A stretch of DNA of 64,000 nucleotides from Trifolium pratense (GCF_020283565.1 NC_060060.1:7564001-7628000); one strand, 5' to 3'; shown: positions 41,476 to 53,484, counted from the stretch's first letter. Numbers and translations: made by a program. The notes: generated from the sequence alone by a model not told the origin.

Positions 41476-43187
41476 GGGGGCTGCTAATTTAGACCCAGTT
41501 GGGTCTAAATTAGCAAGGTGCACCTTTTGAGTTGGACAAAAATACCCTTTCTTTTTTTTTTTTTTAAAAAAAAAACATATTGGCGCTGATCCAGTGTCGC
41601 GCGCCTACCGCAGGACCACCGTTACAGACCGTTGATTTCCATCAGACGGCCAAGAGATGATCTCATCATGGCTGTCGGATCAATCAGACAGTCCAGATCA
41701 TCCATCTCCATGATAAGCCAGCGCGTGCACCACACTAGATCTTCGCCTGGAGAGAGAAAATTTCATTTTAAAAAAGCAGGACACGTGTCAACTGCTGGGT
41801 GGTTGGCGTGTTTTTTTTTCCATTTAATACTTTAAACTCAATTATTTCGTTGTAAATTAATTTTTTATTTTTTTATTTTTATACCAAAATTCATAATTTT
41901 TTTTGTCTACAAATAGAGACTTGGTTCGTTTGATTTGGACAAAAAAAAAAAAACTCAATTTTTCACTACCTTTAATTATCTTTATATAATACTGTGAAAC
42001 CATTTAGCTGGTAGAATGGTTTCACAGTATAACTCTCTGAAACCATCTTACTGGTAGAATGGTTTCAGTGAGTAATTTCTTAATTGTTTGCTTCTGAAAC
42101 CATTCTGAAACCATTTAGCTGGTACAATGGTTTCAGAGCGTTGTACTTTGAAACCATTTCACTGATAGAATGGTTTCAGGGGAGTTGATTTTTAATTGTT
42201 TGCTTCTGAAACCATTTTACTGCTAGAATGGTTTCACAGTATAACTCTCTGAAACCATTCTTCCAGCTAAATGGTTTCAGAAGCAAACAATAGTTTTTAA
42301 TTACCGTTTTATCTCATTTAATTAACGAAAAATAGTTTCAGGTCTCAAAAAATTTCATAAAATATACCAAAAGTTCCAGAATATTATCTAATATTTTATT
42401 AGAAACAAATAAAAAAACAATTGGTTTCAGAGTACAAATCTATGAAATTATTATTATTATTTGTTAAATGGTTTTAAATAATCAGCGGAATTTGTGAAAA
42501 TAATTTCATGACTTGAACTAGGGAGAGTGAGGTACACAAGAGGGTTCTAAATAATTCATAGTACTTTACATAAAATTTTGGAAATTTTTTATGGAATTAT
42601 AATATTTTTAATTACCTTTTTACTCATTTAATTAACTAAAAATAGTTTCGGGTCTCCAAAAATTTCATACAATCTACCAAAATTTCCAGAATATTATCTA
42701 CTATTTTATTATGAAAAAAAAAAAAATAGAGCCTCCCTGAGGCCGCACGCGCCGCCGGTGAGAGTGGGCGTGGGCGACGCGCACTGTTCATCGTCCCTCC
42801 CACCCGTTTTATGCAGAAACGGGTCGTGCGACCCGGTATTTTGACCCGGTTCGATCTCCCTCAATACTCAACGAAACTCGACGTTCCTTATATGGATTTT
42901 GATCGTTTTTCAATTTTACAAAGGTTTCCGGTATTAGTTTTTGAAATCGGCGTTCGATTCGCACGTAAAATGAGGTCGAAATTTGGAAGAAATTTAAAAA
43001 ATGTTATGGTTGTTGTTGTTGCATGGGAGGCGCGAGAAGTCATGGGGGCGCGCGTTCTGATGATGCAAATTACATATATGCCCCAGTTGCTCTATTGTTT
43101 CAAAAAAAAAAAATGGGTATTTTTGTCCAACTCAAAAGGTGCACCTTGCTAACTTAGACCTAACTAGGGTCTAAGTTAGAAAACCCC
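41476..43187. mobile_element. Terminal-inverted-repeat element (~1.7 kb), family uncertain
   Basis: The left 75 bp and right 75 bp are inverted copies sharing AGCAAGGTGCACCTTTTGAG and TTGGACAAAAATACCC. Each end also contains a small internal palindrome around GACCCAGTTGGGTC or its counterpart. It is inserted within a TA-repeat (TATATATAT on both sides), so the target duplication cannot be measured. The interior carries GC-rich islands (41580-41740 and 42730-42830) and a hairpin cluster. A frame of 113 codons at 42811-43152 runs into the terminal repeat and shows no recognisable domain. No transposase is present. Confidence 0.7.
41991..42280. repeat. Cluster of six ~32-bp hairpins (GAAACCATT / AATGGTTTC)
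   Basis: Six inverted repeats of the form CTGAAACCATT, a ~10-nt loop, then AATGGTTTCAG occur at about 41991-42028, 42037-42068, 42105-42136, 42148-42179, 42205-42239 and 42249-42280. The first has a perfect 14-bp stem. The loop of the sixth (TTCCAGCTAA) is roughly the reverse complement of that of the first (TAGCTGGTAG). Confidence 0.85.
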
Positions 43188-45783
43188 TATATATATATAT
43201 CAAATAATATAGTTATATTGTTAAAACAAATAATTAAACATAAAAAAGATCACACGACACTTTAAATGTAATTTAAATTGTTCGAAACATCAAAATATGA
43301 AATTAAAAACCAATTAGCTCAAAAAGAGTCAATTATTTTCCTCTTCATCATCACTAAAAAGAGTGACCTCTAGTTAGATTCACCGCGAGAAAGACTAACA
43401 ATTTCAAGAATATCAACTATATATTAAATAAATCTCATTCATCTCTACGAATATCCAATATTTTTGTTGCACTTTCATTATAAGTATTAATATTTCTCTT
43501 TCTTGAGAGAAGACGAAAATTGGTATGAATAAAAACTAGATCTTCATCTCTCTTTGAATTTAGTCTATTCCTTTTCAATGAATGAGTGAATAATTCCGGC
43601 GGCTACTTTGTTATTGTTTTTTAGCAATAGTTGCTACTTTATATTATAAACAAATAAAAAATTGTAAATCTTTCTATAAAAAAAACTTATAATAAAAGAA
43701 AAAAAAGAAAAAAAAACCGTGTTTTTTTGGATTGGTGTACCACGCGCGTACCACAGGTGTACCACACGTGTACCCATTGCAAAAAAAAAAAAAGGTATGG
43801 CGTCAGTGCGTACCGGGGGAGTACCATACGCGTACCGGTACCCGATACGTATTCAGTACCGGTACTCGGTCTAAAATGGAGTAGCCATGCAACATAGCTA
43901 TTGGCTCATTTACTTGCGGCACATTTTCGTTTGAAAATGGTAATCAATTTGATGCCATCTTTTAGAGCTTTAATAGGTGTGAAATTGCATGCATACATAA
44001 AAAGATAGAAGGGTGCAATGGTCTCGTTATTGTAGAGGCAAACCAATTCGCTAACAATTTGCATCTATCCAGTAATGTCCATTATGTTTCAATCACTATG
44101 GCTATGTTAGCATTACTTACAATTGATTTATGTGGCAATTTTTTTACAAGTAAATAGTTAAATAATTAAACGAGATACAACTTCATCATATTAATTCTAA
44201 ATGAGGATAAAAATTCAAAACTAGGCTTGTATATCAGAAACTTAACTTTACCCTCGTACACTAAAGTTGAGAGGATGATGTAACGGAATTTTCACGTTTC
44301 TAATGAGTTAATCAGTCAACAGCCTGGTTTTGATTCACAAGGAGAGCTAACAAAACATGCTGGTATACCAAAATGCAAGGTAAGTAAGTTTATAGAAAGT
44401 TAATTAAACAACTTTCACCCGTAAGTAAATAAGTGGAGTGTCCGAAGTTCGAACGCGACTCCTCGACATATAAAATACGATGTTCCTACCAACTGAGTAA
44501 GCTCAACTGAGTAAGCTCACGAGGAATCATTATATTCATTTCTATCAATCCAAATATAGTACAGATTTTTTTATTTAATAATATGACTTTTACATTGTAT
44601 AATTAAAAAAAATTTAGTGGTTTTTTTTTTGTAAAAAAAAAAGTTAATTTTTTTTTTCTGAGTATAAAGCAGAAAACTTAATATGTGTTTATTTTTTATT
44701 TTGGTTTACAATGGAACTGAAAATCGAACTCAAGACCTCTAACATATTATCTAAATCCCTCGCACTAGACAAAACCTAGTGACTTTAATATGTGTTTATT
44801 TAAAACAATTATTTATAAGATACGATGCATAGGAGGTGTTTCAATCTGTCCTGTTTTCTTATTGGCCACTAAACCAATAAAAAGTAACATTATCCAAACA
44901 CATTTTATCTTCTATAATATCTAGGAAAATTCTATGGTACATTCCTTAGTTGGAATGTTTTGGTACATTCCAAAACTGGTCAATGAGGATGCAGTGTTGA
45001 CCAACTTTGAATGATATGATACAACCTTTATGTATGGTACTTACCATGGAACTTACCATCTTTTAATATTTCAATTAAGTCCCTTACATATTAAAACTTA
45101 CACAATTACCCCAATATTTATATTTTGTTAATTTTAATTATGAATGTAAAATCAATTAAAACTAAAATTAAATAATAAAACAAAAACATGACAAATTAAC
45201 TTTTGAATTTTTTTTCAATCAAACATCGTTTTCCTTCTTCTGAGGTTGTGTTCATTACCAGCAAATACACAACATCATCATCTTCTGAGTTTGAGTTTGT
45301 GTTCATCACCAACAAAGTGTAAACAACAACATTAACCTCCAATACGCTCGCCATTGTTGGACGAACTTGCTAGCTCATCGTTTTCCTCTTCTGAGTTTGA
45401 AAGAAACTCCATTCGACGGCGAGTTTGTGGAAGAAGTTTGCGTGTGCGTTTGCATAAGGTAAATACGAAACAGAAATAGTTTGCGTGTGCATAAGAATTA
45501 ATTTGATTTCAATTTGGGAATTAGGGTTTATGCAGAAAATCAGTTTGATTTCGTTTGGGAGTTAGGGTTCATGCTGAAATTGAATTGCAGTTTTATTTGT
45601 AATTAGTTATTAAGAATTAGTTTGATTTTCAATTTGGGAATTAGATTTAATTTGTTTTCTGTATAAAATTAGTCGTGTGTATAAATTTGATTTTCAGTTG
45701 TGTTAGTTACCTTTCATTTTGTTTATCAATTTTGGAGGTATTGTTTTTGATGGTGACAATTGGTGTGTTTCAGGTTCACAACA
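43188..45783. other. Spacer with repeat fragments and 5' leader of the FAR1-like gene
   Basis: No coding gene is seen. The region at 43725-43875 is rich in GTACCGGTACC and CGCGTACC phrases (repeat remnant). A SINE lies at 44405-44523. A TTTCAG acceptor at 45768-45773 and a candidate donor AAGGTAAA near 45456-45459 suggest an intron in the 5' leader of the FAR1-like gene. Confidence 0.4.
44405..44523 (-). repeat. tRNA-derived SINE (minus strand)
   Basis: The minus strand shows an A-box-like CTCAGTTGGTAGG followed about 30 bases later by a B-box-like CGTTCGAACTTCGG, in the order and spacing of an internal RNA polymerase III promoter. The 5' head has a 14-bp tandem duplication (GAGCTTACTCAGTT). 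This organisation matches tRNA-derived SINEs of plants; the family is not named here. Confidence 0.55.
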
Positions 45784-45931
45784 ATGGTAAAAATTGATGA
45801 ATCTCTAGATGTTGATTCGAATGAAGTTAGTTCAACCGATAGTCATACATCTGATGATGAGGATTCCAGCTATTCGGTGTCCGGTGGGCATGATAGGTCA
45901 GATGATGGCGATGATACTGGTGACCACCATG

Positions 45932-45998
<67 letters not shown>

Positions 45999-48711
45999 CC
46001 ATGATTTTGGTGATGAAGCATCTATAGGTGAAAGAGCGGTACGTATTAATTCTATGACTGCTGATGAAATTCGTGGTATGGAATTTGGTAGTGTTGACGA
46101 AGCTTATGAATTTTATTATCAATACGGTAAATGTAAAGGTTTTTCCGTTAGGAAAAGTGATGATAAGAAAAAAATAGGGCCTGATGGTAGTAAAATAATA
46201 ACAAACAAGCTTTTTGTATGCAGTAGACAAGGTTTACGAGATAAGAGACACATATCTAGGTTAGATAGGAAAAGAGAGCATAGACGTTTGACACGTACGA
46301 AATGCACGGCTAGGTTTCGTGTGACATACAAAGCCGATAAAGGTAGATTTGTAGTGTCTGTGTTTGAAGAGACTCATAACCATGAATTAACATCAGCTAG
46401 GTTTGTGCACTTACACCCGGTTTATCGTAAAATTAGCGAAGCAGATAGAGCTCAGGTTGATGGTATGCAGTCACGTGGAATTAGAACTTGTCATATTATG
46501 GGGTACATGGTTGCTCAGAAGGGTGGATATGGTGGTGTTGGGTTTACGAAGAAAGATCTTTATAATTATTTTGATAAAAAAATGCGTGATATTGTTAAAG
46601 ATGGTGATGTTGCCGCATCGCTACATTATCTTAATGCAAAGTCAGCTACTGATCCCATGCTCTATGCTGAATATGCTGCTGACACTAGCAATGGACGGAT
46701 GAAGTCTCTTTTTTGGGCTGATGGGACCAGTAGATCTGACTACTTCTGTTTTGGAGATGTGGTTGCATTTGACACAACATACAAGAGGAACAAATACAAC
46801 CTCCCGCTGGTTATATTTTCAGGTTGTAATCACCATTCCCAAACAATAATTTTTGGCGCTGCGTTGGTATCAGATGAAACCACGGAGACGTATAAGTGGG
46901 TGTTGAATTGTTTTTTGGAGTGTATGGAAAATAAACGCCCAAAAGCTGTGGTGACAGATGGAGATGGGGCTATGAGGGAGGCTATAAAAGAGGTTTTCCC
47001 CGATGCGACCCATCAGTTATGTGCCTGGCATTTGAATAAGAATGCAGGTGAGAATGTGAAGAATTCAGGTTTTTTGAAGGGATTTAAAAAAGCCATGTTC
47101 TCAAATTTTTCAAAGGATGATTTTGAAGAGTATTGGTCAGAGATGATTAAAGAAAATGGAGTTGAAGGACATCCTTGGGTTATCAAAACCTACGAGAACA
47201 AGTTACTATGGGCAACTGCATACCTGCGGGATAAGTTTTTTGGACGTATAAGAACTACGTCTCAATGTGAAGCAATCAATGCAATAATAAAGAGTTATGT
47301 CAGAAAGAAAGGATGCATCTTTGAATTTATGCAAAATTTTGAGCAGGCTCTAAGAGGCTACAGAAACAATGAACTTGTTGAAGATTTTAAGTCAAAGTTT
47401 TCAGAACCTGTGTTGACAACTCAACTACGTTTGATTGAGAGCAATGCCGCTAAAATCTATACAGCGGAGATTTTCAAAGAAGTGAAAGAAGAAATTATGA
47501 AGGCCGGTGAATTGATTGTTAAGCATAAAAAGGAAATTGGAGATACTAAGTTTTATACTTTGACTAAATATTGTCGGGATGTGTATCAAAGAACAGTTGT
47601 TTACGATGGTGATACATTCCAATGTTCGTGCCGGTTGTTTGATTCTCGTGGACTTCCTTGTTCTCATATTTTTCACGTGATGAAGGAAGAACATGTTGAT
47701 CACATTCCTGGCACTTTGGTATTGTCGCGATGGACCAAGGATGCTAAAATTGATTATTTGAACATGGTGGATGTTAATGATCCAGTTGATTCCGATGTGA
47801 TTGAGCTTGCCCGTTTTGGTGCATATTGTTCTGTTCTGACATCATTTTGCAAAGAAGCTTCTAAAAAGAGTGGTGTGTATGGTGACATTATGGATGACCT
47901 CATGAATTTAAAAAAAAAATATTGCAGTGTTGAGGATCCTATTGGAACACAAAAGTCAGTTGTTGGTGATCCTATCCCGGTTCAGAGTAAAGGTGCTCCA
48001 AAGAAAAAAAAGAATGACGCAAAAGCTCTCAGGCATTGTACTCATTGCAAGAGTACAACTCATAATGCGAGGACTTGTTCGGTAATTTTAATAATTCTTG
48101 ATTGTTTATCTTTCGACTCATATAATATGTTTTATTAATTATATTGTTTTATATTTGTAGTAAAATTTCTTTTTTATTGTTATAAACAGGACAAAAAGAG
48201 AAAAAAAAGTTGCAACGCTGAAAGTAGTGTGCAAGACATAAATTCAGAGCTACCGGTTGACGTTGGTGAAAGTAGTGTGCGACAGAAAAAGAAGAAATGT
48301 GCAGAGCAACCGAAAGACCTTTGCGAAAGTAGAGTGGCACCAAAAAAGAAGAAATGTTCAGAGCTACCGAAAGATCGTTGTGAAAGTATTGTGCAAAAGA
48401 AAAATAAATGTTCGGTGCAACTGAAAGAGCGTGGCGCTAATGTGTCAACACCAACACATATTGATGTTACTAGTGCGACCGGGCAATTCACTCCGATGTA
48501 TGGATTTCAACATATGATTCCTATGTTACATCCGGTTATGCAACAGATGCACGTACCATCTGGACAACATGTTCCACCTGCACAACATGTAACTTCTGTA
48601 CCACATGTACCACCTATATACCAAATGTATGGAATGAATGTTGGTGCAAATTCAACTTCGTGTTATGGTCTGTTACAACAGGTGATGAAATCTGCTGATG
48701 GACAACAATGA
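45784..48711 (+). CDS. FAR1/FHY3-like protein with MULE transposase core and SWIM finger
   Basis: Two exons (45784-48081 and 48190-48711) join in frame to 939 residues. The start at 45784 is chosen because a TTTCAG acceptor lies just upstream, making the in-frame ATG at 45760 probably intronic. Domains: acidic N-terminus with a GAT-encoded Asp tract (~residues 45-72), FAR1-type DNA-binding region (~100-205), MULE transposase core with acidic triad Asp330 (FDTTY), Asp392 (VTDGDGA) and Glu496 (SQCEAIN) plus CAWH, a SWIM zinc finger (C614-x-C, then PCSH), and a terminal CTHCKSTTHNARTC knuckle. Exon 2 adds Lys/Cys-rich repeats (KKKKC) and a His/Val/Pro-rich tail. FAR1 family members are domesticated Mutator transposases acting as transcription factors. 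All three catalytic acids remain, so active transposase or host factor is undecided. Confidence 0.9.
45917..46000 (+). repeat. GAT microsatellite coding poly-Asp
   Basis: A nearly pure GAT/GAC repeat inside the FAR1-like coding sequence. It is in frame and encodes an Asp tract, interrupted by one Gly. Confidence 0.9.
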
Positions 48712-49007
48712 GTTTTTCTTTATTTGGGCTGTAATGTTTATGATATTTTGAAACTAAGTTTATTTTTTAAATGTACATTTACATTGAGATTTGGAATGAA
48801 TTGAACCATAAATTATTGTTTTTAAGGTACTGTTAAATTATGATTGATTTTTGGTACTTAATGTTTGTTAACACTATTACTGAAAACATATGCTAAAGGA
48901 GAAAAAAAAGAAAAAAAAAAAGGAGCAAGGCATATGTTTAAGCAGGCCATGTAAGTATTTGTGTTATTTATATTTTGATGCGCGAAAGAATAACGAATTA
49001 ATTGATT

Positions 49008-49071
49008 TGGTGCAGTGGTTAGGGCGTTTATCTTGGAAAGACTTGGTAGGAGTTCGAATCCTGTTGGGGTC
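49008..49071 (+). repeat. tRNA-like pol III promoter sequence (SINE head or decayed tRNA)
   Basis: TGGTGCAGTGGTTAGGGC at 49008 fits an A box and GAGTTCGAATCC at 49050-49061 fits a B box, 42 bases apart. A seven-base 3' piece TGGGGTC and a T-run follow. The 5' acceptor strand does not pair with the 3' end, so this is not an intact tRNA. Confidence 0.5.
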
Positions 49072-49222
49072 TTTTTTTACATTATTATTTCCAATTTTAT
49101 GTTTTAATTATTTCATTTTGTATGATTTGTAAAGTTGTAGTTAATTTGATATTTAAAATTAATTTATTTTAATAGACATATTTTGGGGGGTAATTATTAT
49201 TTAAATGAGTAATTAATTATTA

Positions 49223-50272
49223 TTCAAAATTTAACTCGTACTAAACTTCGGTTTAAAGTAGGAACCGACATCGTAAACTTCATTTTGAATTATTTCCAAC
49301 ATATATCGGTGACTTTTAAATTTGAAACGAGTAATGGCCTTATCTATTGATCCAACATATATCGGTGACTTTTAAATTTCAAACGAGTAATTACTTTAAA
49401 TTTAAAAAAAAATTGTTCGTAGTAAGTTTAAATTTCAATTAAGAACCGATAACCCTAATAGTGGACTTAGATGTATGATCTCGGTTTCGATTAAGGACTA
49501 ATGGCCTTATCTATTGATCCAACATATATCGGTGACTTTTAAATTTCAAACGAGTAATTACTTTAAATTTTAAAAAAATTTGTTCGTAGTAAGTTTAAAT
49601 GTTCAACATAAGAACCGATAACCCTAATAGTGGACTTAGATGTATGATCTCGGTTTCGATTAAGGACTAATGGCCTTATCTATTGATTCAACATATATCG
49701 GTGACTTTTAAATTTCAAACGAGTAATTACTTTAAATTTTAAAAAAATTTGTTCGTAGTAAGTTTAAATTTCAATTAAGAACCGATAACCCTAATAGTGG
49801 ACTTAGATGTATGATCTCGGTTTCGATTAAGGACTAATGGCCTTATCTATTGATCCAACATATATCGGTGACTTTTAAATTTCAAACGAGTAATTACTTT
49901 AAATTTAAAAATTTGTTCGTATTATATTTCAATTAAGAACCGATAACCCTAATAGTAGACTTAGATGTATGATCCCGGTTCCGATTAACGAATAATGGCC
50001 TTATCTATTGATCCAACATATATCGGTGACTTTTAAATTTCAAACGAGTAATTACTTTAAATTTAAAAATTTGTTCGTATTATATTTCAATTAAGAACCG
50101 ATAACCCTAATAGTAGACTTAGATGTATGATCCCGGTTCCGATTAACGAATAATGGCCTTATCTATTGATCCAACATATATCGGTGACTTTTAAATTTCA
50201 AACGAGTAATTACTTTAAATTTAAAAATTTGTTCGTAGTAAACTCCGGTTGAAATGTAGAACCGATAACCCT
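49223..50272. repeat. Satellite array 1 (~6 units, 158-169 bp)
   Basis: The phrase GGCCTTATCTATTGAT recurs at 49336, 49503, 49672, 49839, 49997 and 50155, giving spacings 167, 169, 167, 158 and 158. The last two units share a 9-bp shortening and the variant CCCGGTTCCGATTAACGAAT. Each unit has a GATAACCCTAATA telo-box-like motif. The array lies directly after the FAR1-like gene. Confidence 0.92.
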
Positions 50273-50525
50273 AATTGGGCCATGTTTCTATTTGTACCCC
50301 CTGTAATAGGCCCAGTTTAGAAGCACATCAAATATTTGTATTTCCCACAAATACACACGCACGTGGCGACGAAAGGTCACACCTTTCGCCACTTTACTTT
50401 TTCACTCTTCCCCTTCCACACAACGTTTCACTCCATTAACTTGCACTCTCACTCTGCTTCAAAATTCCTTCCCTATCGTCCAAAGCGTACCGCTGATTTC
50501 AAAGCTTGGTTTTTGAAAACCACCA

Positions 50526-51864
50526 ATGGCGTCCTCGTCGCAAAACAGGTAACCCCTTTTCAACTTACATTGACGTTGTCGTTGCGTGTTTTTTTTCTTT
50601 CGTTTCGTTAAACTTCGCGGGTAATAGTTTTTAATCAAACTTCAGAGAGATCGAAGTGTCCTGTGATGCATGCACTTGTTGTTGTTAAACATGTTCTAGG
50701 GTTTCAAGTAGTGTTTTTTGTTTTACGGAAGAATGAAAATTAATTTTTACCCAAAATTTGTTTTTTTTTTGTTGTTTAATGGATGAATAAGTTATTGATG
50801 TGCTATCTGTTGATGGCGATTTGATTTGATTTTTTTTATTAGGCTTTTTTTCTTTTTTTTTTTTTACAACGATGAATGAAAAAAGTTATTCTTTATATTA
50901 TTAATTTTGAAAAAAAAAAATTGTTGTTTGATGTATGAACAAGTTAATGACATCTCTGTTAATGGTGTTTTGATATAATTTTTTCCTTTATTAGGTTGAT
51001 GTTGTTTTCGTAACCTCGCATCTGGAAAAAACAATGCTTAGATTCAAAAGAAATTTATGTTTATTGTGTTCTATGTACATGTGTTATGACAAAAGTTTCT
51101 ATTTTTGGTTAAAACATGATGTTTAACATGTTTTTTTTATGCTGAAATTAGGATGAACAAAGTCAAAATTGAACCAGAGAATCTTATTTACTTAAGTTCT
51201 GACGATGAGGGTCCAATAGTTAAGGGAAGGAGGAATGGAAGGATGCAGAGCAAGGGTGAGGCATCACAGGGCATGAATGGAAGGATGCAGGGCAGTAGTC
51301 CTCCAGTACAGGGCATGAATGGAAGGATGCAGGGCAGTAGTCCTCTAGTACAGGGGAGGAATGGAAGGATGCAGAGCAATCGTACTCCAGTACAGGGCAG
51401 GAATGATTCGGTGCGGGGCAAGAGTGCTGCAGCAGAGGCCAATGCTCATAATTGCGAATGGGTAACTCCGGTTTCCCGAGCAATTCAGAACTTGAAGAAA
51501 AAACAAACATTGGTGAGTGTTGGTGATTTCATTAGTTTTAATTCTATTTCACTTAAGTTTATTAATTCATTGCTGACTTACTTTTGTTTTTCAAATATTT
51601 GTCCAGCATCTTCCAGCTTGGGTTGTGCAGGATCGTCTACAAGGATTGTCTGGGATTAGGCTGCGATCTCATACCAACCGCCGTATCTATAACTGCACTA
51701 TTTTGAATCCGGGACGAGGCTCGTTTCAAAGATACATTGGTAGTGGCTGGTATGATTATCTGGACGATCACAAGCCTAAAGTTGGTGACCTGCTGCATTT
51801 TTCTGTTAAATCCCCTCCTGAGTTCATGGCTGTTGAATTATTCCGCAAAGATCCCACCAGTTAA
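50526..51864 (+). CDS. B3-like domain protein (small, nuclear, putative DNA-binding)
   Basis: Three exons (50526-50548, 51152-51512 and 51607-51864) join in frame to 213 residues. Exon 1 codes only MASSSQN plus part of an Arg codon. Exon 2 has an acidic start (SSDDEG) and five 14-residue repeats of form GMNGRMQGSSPPVQ (~51233-51425). Exon 3 has a C-terminal fold of B3 type: NCTILNPGRGSFQRYIGSGW, then VGDLLHFSV and a final beta strand EFMAVELF. B3 domains bind DNA in plant transcription factors; this is a diverged single domain of ~90 residues, and its target is unknown. It is bracketed by the two satellite arrays and diverges from the GRF gene downstream. Confidence 0.72.
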
Positions 51865-52209
51865 ACTGATTGTTAAGCTTTATGGATGTATCATGTGTAG
51901 TATTTAGTGACTGTTTAAGTTCTATTAGTTTAATGAATTAACAAATTCCTGAATGGTTGTATTATTTTATGTTTTCGTATTTTATGTTTAAGTGTATCAA
52001 TCTCTACTCTTAGTAGTAGCCGGACAACATTTTGGATCATTGCAATGAAATGTTTGTGTTTAATTTAGTATATTTTGGATCATTGCTTACAAAAATATAA
52101 GGTTTAGGAATAGTAGGTTTTTGATTGTTGCTTAAATAGCATTTTGTATCAAAATGTGTTAATGTTTTGCCAAAATGTTGCAGTTTTTAGATCATGAGTG
52201 ACTCTGTAG

Positions 52210-52564
52210 GAAGCACCGACACCTCTTTGTTTAGACGTGTCGCGGTGTTCGGCACGTGTCTGTGTCCGACACTTCTATTTTCGCTTGTCCCACAATTGTC
52301 AGATAGCTCATATCGACGTCGGAAAAAATTCAATTTTTCCTTTAGTTTGACATTCATGTAAGACTCTCATACTTGCTCAAATTAAATTTACATTAATATA
52401 TTTTGATTCTCAATTATATGGTTTCATAACTACAAAAAAAAACTATGTAGCGATGTTGGTTAAAAAAAAAAAAAAACTACGTAGCGGTGTCGGTGTCTTA
52501 TATTTTTTACGTTATCAGTGTCTGTGTCGTATCGCAGTGCCCGTGTTGGAGTCCATGCTTCATA
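52210..52564. mobile_element. MITE-like element with GAAGCACCGACAC end
   Basis: The left end GAAGCACCGACACCTC is inverted, imperfectly, at the right end (GGAGTCCATGCTTC). The interior contains CGTGTC / GACACG rich palindromes. The left end is the same sequence that starts every unit of the array at 57031-58620. Confidence 0.5.
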
Positions 52565-52872
52565 TGTTGTTAATTATGTTACTGTACTCATTAAACTCAA
52601 TAAATAGGTATCCTTTTTCAAATTGAGTCAGTTTTGGAAGTTGGAACAGCCTATAACCATGCTAAACCCATTTGTCACGCTAAACCTATGTCTTATGCCT
52701 ATATTTACTCCCCTATGTGATGGAAATGTTTTCCATACGTTCACTCCATAACCCCACATGTTTTAAAAGGAAAATCGTTGATTTAACAAAACAATTATAT
52801 TGAGCAAAATTTAAAAATTATTCTTCATACCTTAAAAGTTTAAACATTACAACGAAATATAAATTAGATTAA

Positions 52873-53484
52873 TTAGGCAAACATGTTAAAGTATACATAG
52901 ATCAAAATCCAGGAAAAGATCAACAAGTTCTTAAACATTTTGGATGTCTTCCTTTCATTCTGTAGTTTCATCTTCATCTTCTCTCCCTTTTGGTATTGAA
53001 TTTCTTTTACAATGGTAACCACGTCTCTGAACAACTCTGAGCATCTGCAACCACAAATTTTTGTTCCACAATTTGTATCTGAATCGTTATAACCCAGAAC
53101 ATTTCTGAGTTCAGGCTCGCTTGGTCGAACAGTTGGACGAACATAGGGAGGGTGTCCTTCAATTAGGTCATCCCAATCGAAAAGGTTACAACTCCCAGCT
53201 TTCTATGAACAACACCAACAGACAACATTGAACGAATTTTCAATTGTCAGGAAACAGAGCAACTATAAATCAATCGAAACAGAATGACAAGCAATTAATT
53301 AAAAAATTAAAAAAGTAAGTTCTACAAAATCGTATGGAACGAAACCTACCCCATGAGTTGCACACTTCCAAAACCTCCTTTTAGGATTTTCGGTTGTATT
53401 GGATATGTACATCCTCATTGGTTTTTTGCAACCACATTCTGGGATTTGGACTGCCATGGAGTTTGCAACAGAAGAGGAAGACAT
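52873..53484 (-). CDS. GRF-type zinc finger protein with C-terminal coil and membrane span
   Basis: Two exons on the minus strand (53350-53484, then 52873-53202) join in frame to 154 residues. The N-terminal GRF zinc finger has Cys17 and Cys19 (CGC), the KRRFWKC motif with Cys41, and Cys50 followed by NLFDWDD across the splice junction. After a Pro-rich linker comes CGCRCSELF, a Lys/Glu-rich helix (~115-135) that may form a coiled coil, and a hydrophobic end (FSWILIYVYFNMFA) that could span a membrane. GRF fingers bind single-stranded nucleic acid in other proteins such as NEIL3 and APE2. Small plant GRF proteins with this coil-plus-hydrophobic tail form a large family of unknown role, and many sit near transposons. 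Confidence 0.75.

Noticed and set aside
42811..43152. 113-codon frame in the TIR element
   Set aside because: Runs into the terminal inverted repeat, has no splice context and no recognisable domain.
45827..46021. Poly-His frame on the minus strand
   Set aside because: Antisense of the GAT microsatellite in the FAR1-like gene.
49223..50272. CRISPR-like repeat-spacer array
   Set aside because: The whole unit is conserved without variable spacers, and this is plant DNA; it is a satellite.
51188..51510. Two minus-strand frames rich in Cys-Pro repeats
   Set aside because: Antisense of the 14-residue repeat region of the B3-like gene.
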